Source of the DNA: Chitinophagaceae bacterium UBA3961
GTDB taxonomy: Bacteria > Bacteroidota > Bacteroidia > Chitinophagales > Chitinophagaceae
DNA: 18,742 nucleotides
Reading direction: 5' to 3'
NCBI GenBank assembly: GCA_002385265.1
Contig: DGDD01000183.1
Location: forward strand, 1 to 18,742
A program made the position numbers and the translations under genes. The notes beneath the pieces are model-generated. The model ran no database searches. It was given only the letters and a program-made list of their open reading frames with translations, and was not told the origin of the DNA. Shown piece after piece: positions 15,601-18,742 of this stretch (within the stretch, counting starts at the first letter, position 1; each line of letters starts with the position of its first letter).

Positions 15601-16408
15601 CTAAGCGAACATTACGGGTTAAATTCAATACCTCTGCAGTCCATAAACCATTCACCATTGGGTGAGGCCTACTGGTAGGAGTATTCAAGGTTAAGGTAGT
15701 ATCAGTTACTTGAGTGATGGTTCTTAGATCAAACCCTGTAGCATAACCTGCTACCGTAGGTGCTTCTGTTGGAGTGATACTGATTTCATCACCAGCTAAC
15801 CAACCCTGAGAATTCTCAATTGTAACGGTAGTTGCTCCACTAGCAATGGCTCCTGTTGCACGAGACCATGCATTTTTTGCAGAGCCTACTAAATCTAATT
15901 TGCCGGCCCCTGTTACCCACAGGCCAATATCAGTACTGGCAACTGTAATGGTACTACCTACAAACGCATTTTCATTGATATTGGTAAAGCGAATTGTTTG
16001 AACAATTGCAGATGTAGGGGGACGCATTTCTAACGTACCTTCTACTACTATATTCGCTGTTGATTGTAAAAGAGTAGATTTTGTTGCATCAAAACTAAGT
16101 TTACCTCCTGAATTAATTGTAACACCGGCTACCGTTGTTGTAGCAAGATCATACACTACTGTATGGCCAGCTGCGATAGTTGGTGTGTCTGTAGCCGCCG
16201 GAACTTTACCACCCCATGTAGCAGCATCAGACCAGTTTCCTGATTTTACGCTAACCAATGCGGCCGTAACTCCTGTTACAGAAAATGGCGCACTAAATTT
16301 TGATGAAGATTTTTGAACTGATTTAGCCAGAATAGGACTGGCAATCGCCACGCCGGTAGCTGTTAACGACGTGTCGCGCAGAAAGCGACGTCTGTTTGAA
16401 GTTTTCAT
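12647..16408 (-). CDS. Large secreted G8 / beta-helix / PA14 / PKD protein with Tat signal and T9SS tail
   Basis: This 1253-residue surface protein starts with a twin-arginine signal: RRRFLR at 6-11, then a mild hydrophobic stretch ending near ILAKS (26-30). Next is a G8 domain (about 50-170; GNWSDAATWGGKVPAATDTP, AGHTVVYD), known from CEMIP and TMEM2 in animals. A right-handed parallel beta-helix follows at about 260-600, rich in Asn/Gly turns such as SHGIKFIDNITYN. A PA14-like domain (about 632-770; GKGLLAEYFNSANF, VRWTGYI, GGHRIWINN) precedes four PKD-like domains (783-1164). The end (about 1172-1253) is a T9SS type A sorting domain (VMPNPSTRQFTLKI, VFDMNGK, final VKTLIKL). This architecture suggests binding or cleaving an extracellular glycan; G8/beta-helix relatives act on hyaluronan, but no catalytic residues can be assigned here. 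The Tat plus T9SS combination is unusual. Confidence 0.88.
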   Translation of the reverse strand: MKTSNRRRFLRDTSLTATGVAIASPILAKSVQKSSSKFSAPFSVTGVTAALVSVKSGNWSDAATWGGKVPAATDTPTIAAGHTVVYDLATTTVAGVTINSGGKLSFDATKSTLLQSTANIVVEGTLEMRPPTSAIVQTIRFTNINENAFVGSTITVASTDIGLWVTGAGKLDLVGSAKNAWSRATGAIASGATTVTIENSQGWLAGDEISITPTEAPTVAGYATGFDLRTITQVTDTTLTLNTPTSRPHPMVNGLWTAEVLNLTRNVRLEGTSTGRAHLLINSTSVQNIKYVGIRYFGPRKDRSGDGIKELVKGRYGLHFETCGNSSRGTVVEGVVIRDNNSHSFVPHLSHGIKFIDNITYNTLETAFWYEPGEPANDITYDHNVVALCNYVPGSLNMNAEDAPTFSSSGFALNTGDGNICQNNVVIAGGMGDFADGGAYNWEAVINEGVWIHRGNMSHNNACGLRVWQNSTRNHIIEDFIGYHNEMGIFHGAYANSYTYNGGTLYGNQLQIKAASVNSNRVRIENMVIDGANIIDNGVEVIHSPLAGDRPIIMINCNIRNCKKAAIYDSVAPEIHSIDVINCTLQGALILAPEAVVGETIRVQPLSGQAYKIDNNGQSNIAPFAASLWGTGKGLLAEYFNSANFTNPAFSRIDSNISFSEWSTGVHYAITGQVYSVRWTGYIQAQYSETYQFSFSSGGGHRIWINNVKILDSWIEHYPDSFPCTPIALVAGQKYPITVEYFNTEGGTGAGLIWKCPSMPIAEYVPQSQLYTDAVITPNPINQAPVANAGNDITIALPISSTTLNGSGSVDTDGTIASYSWTKISGPASFTIANATSASTALTGLVQGTYVFRIKVTDNKGATNEDDVTVTVLAAPASNIPPVANAGADITITLPTSSTTLVGTASSDADGSIASYLWTKVSGPTSFTIASPNAATSAITGLVQGTYVFRLRVTDNAGAYSEDDVTVTVKAAVATNQPPVANAGSDIIITLPTNSANLNGSLSNDPDGGSLTYLWTKVSGPTSFTIASPSAATTAITGLVQGTYVFRLKVTDNANASTTDDVTVTVNAQIPGNNGPVANAGSDATITLPVNTISLSGVNSTDSDGTITGFKWEKVSGPASANIASPSSVSTSVTALVEGTYTFKLTVTDNKGATASDEVTVVVKAATPVDQLPPLTVIVMPNPSTRQFTLKISSGLNFPVSVRVFDMNGKQVERILNLSASSTAVIGRNLPKGTYVASIEQGLRKVVKTLIKL
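12917..14062 (-). repeat. Four tandem PKD-like domain repeats (about 290 bp each)
   Basis: Within the G8 protein, four modules begin PVANAG and end DVTVTV or a close variant, at residues about 783-872, 879-969, 976-1066 and 1075-1164. They share TITLP, SxDxDG, WTKxSGP and GTYxFRLxVTDN, the pattern of K319L/REJ-type PKD domains. They probably act as a rigid stalk that displays the N-terminal domains away from the cell. The middle two copies are closest to each other (for example AITGLVQGTYVFRL in both), which suggests the more recent duplication. Confidence 0.85.
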
Positions 16409-16813
16409 ACAGGATAGCTTGGATTTAGGTACGGAATCGGATTACTTAACTTTTTTGTAACAAATTTGGTGCCTGTTTTTGCCCCAGATACGATGATTTT
16501 CATTTCTCACAGGATTTCAAACATTCACGACATTGCAAAACGATTTTATCACCTCTTTAGTGTTTATACTTAAAGAAAAATCTTACATGCTTGAATGTCA
16601 GTGAAGTAGGTTAAAAAATACTTCTTACAAATACAACTACAGGTTTAAGAGAGGGCGGGTGCAATGACCTAATGATAAGAGGTATTATTCGTATTCATAA
16701 CAAAAATTGGATTTTAAATTGAACTAATCAGATAACAGCCTTTTCCAAAGAAAACTTTATGCCAAAAATATATTTCGTTAAAAAAATCTATTTCGAGTTT
16801 TCCACATCTGTTA
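16409..16813. other. 405-base intergenic region between the two large minus-strand genes
   Basis: This region is AT-rich and has no convincing gene on either strand. It should hold the promoter of the G8 protein gene. The best -7 candidate is CAAATTTG at 16461-16468, 53 bases before the start codon and one mismatch from TAnnTTTG, with no good -33 partner. No hairpin terminator was found for the gene ending at 16814. A TTGAACTAATCA near 16720 resembles an FNR half-site pair but has the wrong spacing. Confidence 0.5.
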
Positions 16814-18742
16814 CTATCGAATCAATACAAATCCACCTTGATGCGAGTAAGCTTTTCCGGAAGCAACATCTTTATATACAACGATGTAAACGTAAGCACC
16901 TGTGGGCTGCAGTATACCATTGATTCTACCATCCCAACCCCGCGCAGGATCTGTAGTCTCAAATACTTTTTGCCCCCATCGATTGTATAATGACATTTTA
17001 AAATCTGAAATTAATTGTCGATTCAACACTTTAAATACACTGTTGGTCGATTTGCCGGGTGTAAAGGCATTTGGGATCCTTAAAATACAAGCCCCTTTCC
17101 CAATTACAATTGAATCCTCTCCTACCCCGCATTCGTTGGTAATCGTTACTTTGTATAATCCAATTTGACTGACTTGGTATGTGGGCGTACTCGCACCGTC
17201 TTGCCACAAATAAGTACCATCAGTGAACTTAGGGTTTAATACGATAAGTTCCCCGGGACAAATCTCAAGGTCAGGTCCCAGATTTGGTGTAGGAGTCTTT
17301 TTGGCAACTACTACTAATGTATCTGCCGCTTCACAACCCTCTTTACTAATTTTTACATGAAATCTGCCAGACTTGTTGAATGTATACCTTGGAGAGGTGT
17401 TTCCATCTTGCCAAAGATATTGATCCCCAACTCCCGATAAATCGAGTGTAAACGAAGAGTTGTTGCATAGTATCGTATCATTTCCTAAGCTAAAATGCGG
17501 TTTGGGCTTTACAGTTACCTGAATAGAATCTCTATATGTACAACCAAAGCTAGAACTTACATCAAGCCAATAGATTCCACTTGTATTGACTGTAATTTGT
17601 TGCAAAGTGCTACCTGTATTCCAAAGATAACTACCGGTTACTCCTGAACTGATATTTACCGATTCACCTTCACAAATAGTTTTGTCTACGCCTAAATTGA
17701 AGATAGGTGTAGGATTAATAGTGATATTAATAGTATCTACACTTGAACATCCATTGACTGTTGCCTTGAGCCAATAACTACCTGAATTTCCTACACTCAA
17801 AAATGGAGTTGTTTCACCAGAGCTCCAAAGGAATTGATCAGCTGGAATATTTGAATAGATTGGGATAGGGGCTTCCGAAGAACAGATCGTTTTATCTGCA
17901 CCCAAATTAAGTAAGGGCTTCGGCTTCACTGTAATAAAAATGGAATCTCGATAGCTACATCCTGCTGTATTCAGCACTTCACACCAATACCAACCGGTAC
18001 TTTGAACAACGATGGTTGGAGTATTTTCACCGGTATTCCAGAGATAACCAAAAGCATTTATTGATGAATTCAATTGAACTGAACTTCCTTCACAGATGCT
18101 CGTATCGTTTCCTAATGAGAAAGTAGGAACCGGATTAATAGTAACATTGATTGAATCTCTATTTGAACAGCCATTCAAAGTAGCCTGCATCCAATAAAGA
18201 CCAGTTGAAGTAATAGAGATACTATCTGATGTTGCCCCGTTACTCCACAAGTAACTAGCGCCGTTTATTGTTTGTCCAATTTGAAACGGAATTAAATTCT
18301 CGCATCGGAAAATATCGGCTCCTAGATTAACGATTGGTTTCGGCTTAACGAAGACTTGGATACTGTCTGTGTAAGTACACCCAAATTGATTGGAAACCTT
18401 ACACCAATACAATCCAGCTGCTGAGACATTGATAAAAGACTGAGTACTTCCGGTATTCCATAGATACGAATTGGCAGAAATAGGTACATTGAGAGATACA
18501 AGCTGCCCTTCACAAATACTAGTATCAGCACCAAAACTATAAGTAGGAACCGGATTAATAGTAACATTGATTGAATCTCTTCTCGAACAACCATTGATGG
18601 TAGCTTCAAGCCAGTACAATCCAGTATTAGTTATAGAGATTGAATCACTTGTTTCCATCGTACTCCAATTATAGGTAGCGCCTGCAATGGTTTGTCCAAT
18701 CCTCAAAGGGGCAGCATCATTACAGATGATGACATCAGCGCC
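16814..18742 (-). CDS. Repeat-rich T9SS type B (gliding-motility-type C-terminal domain) surface protein, partial
   Basis: The reading frame is open from the stop at 16814 to the window edge (643 codons), so the true start lies beyond 18742. Residue numbers here count from the TTG at 18704-18706, which lies inside a repeat and is not a real start. Eight tandem Ig-like repeats of about 70 residues run to about residue 536. Each has an N/SLGxDxxIC opening, a YLWxxG core and a GCxxxDSIxVT ending. The C-terminus (about 545-630) is the gliding-motility-associated domain (CHU_C/TIGR04131): IPNAFTP, YNRWGQKVFE, WDGR, PTGAYVYIVVY, and a final GGFVLIR. That domain marks a type B T9SS cargo, held at or released from the cell surface. 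Such proteins are often adhesins. The many paired cysteines suggest disulfides that stiffen the stalk. Confidence 0.88.
   Translation of the reverse strand, partial: GADVIICNDAAPLRIGQTIAGATYNWSTMETSDSISITNTGLYWLEATINGCSRRDSINVTINPVPTYSFGADTSICEGQLVSLNVPISANSYLWNTGSTQSFINVSAAGLYWCKVSNQFGCTYTDSIQVFVKPKPIVNLGADIFRCENLIPFQIGQTINGASYLWSNGATSDSISITSTGLYWMQATLNGCSNRDSINVTINPVPTFSLGNDTSICEGSSVQLNSSINAFGYLWNTGENTPTIVVQSTGWYWCEVLNTAGCSYRDSIFITVKPKPLLNLGADKTICSSEAPIPIYSNIPADQFLWSSGETTPFLSVGNSGSYWLKATVNGCSSVDTINITINPTPIFNLGVDKTICEGESVNISSGVTGSYLWNTGSTLQQITVNTSGIYWLDVSSSFGCTYRDSIQVTVKPKPHFSLGNDTILCNNSSFTLDLSGVGDQYLWQDGNTSPRYTFNKSGRFHVKISKEGCEAADTLVVVAKKTPTPNLGPDLEICPGELIVLNPKFTDGTYLWQDGASTPTYQVSQIGLYKVTITNECGVGEDSIVIGKGACILRIPNAFTPGKSTNSVFKVLNRQLISDFKMSLYNRWGQKVFETTDPARGWDGRINGILQPTGAYVYIVVYKDVASGKAYSHQGGFVLIR
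17099..18742 (-). repeat. Ig-like repeat array with a two-repeat (420-bp) higher-order period
   Basis: The 70-residue repeats begin at residues 57, 127, 197, 267, 337, 406 and 475, with a partial one before them. The first six alternate between two kinds. One ends NGCSxxDSINVTINPVP and has two Cys. The other ends GCTYxDSIxVTVKPKP and usually has an extra YWC. The unit of duplication is therefore a pair of 140 residues, 420 bases. Exactly that offset separates two 40-base stretches that are identical by eye, 18121-18160 and 18541-18580. The last two repeats (406-536) are more divergent and fit neither kind. Confidence 0.85.

Overview
The window is an ordinary chromosomal stretch of a Bacteroidota bacterium, most likely of the Cytophagales type, with AT-rich DNA and long AT-rich spacers. 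The evidence is three type IX secretion (T9SS) cargo proteins (two with type A and one with type B C-terminal sorting domains), promoter boxes of the Bacteroidota form TAnnTTTG with little Shine-Dalgarno signal, Bacteroidota-style signal peptides ending in a Gln after the cut, and an OprB-like porin. No integrase, transposase, phage gene or CRISPR array was seen.

Layout. 1-1470: the tail of an unidentified gene (possibly gyrA), then an exported TPR protein and a terminator. 1530-5605: a lipoprotein-type SAM hydrolase (-), a divergent HEAT-like helical protein (+), a type II NADH dehydrogenase (-) whose stop overlaps the previous gene's stop, and D-3-phosphoglycerate dehydrogenase serA (-). 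5723-8609: a lipoprotein serine hydrolase of the beta-lactamase/DD-peptidase fold with a histone-like basic tail, followed closely by the bifunctional NAD(P)H-hydrate repair enzyme. 8640-9353: a promoter, tRNA-Pro(GGG), and a tandem array of decayed tRNA 3' pieces, two of which carry an inserted near-perfect palindrome; then an FNR-type box ahead of the next gene. 9354-12591: a T9SS type A secreted protein, an OprB-like carbohydrate porin and a small RBBP9-like hydrolase. 12647-18742: two very large secreted proteins on the minus strand. One has a Tat signal, G8 domain, beta-helix, PA14 domain, four PKD-like domains and a T9SS type A tail. The other is a repeat-rich T9SS type B protein that runs off the window.

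How they fit together. The left half is housekeeping: serine synthesis, respiratory NADH oxidation and repair of damaged NAD(P)H. The right half is cell-surface and secretome: a sugar porin, two adhesin or glycan-binding giants and a small secreted protein. The most unusual signals are the tRNA-derived tandem array with its palindromic insert (8707-9052), the Tat-plus-T9SS targeting of the G8/beta-helix protein, the exported SAM hydrolase, the 18-bp perfect inverted repeat over the ndh promoter, and a perfect TTGAT-N4-ATCAA box upstream of the 9354 gene. No complete new multi-gene system was recognised.
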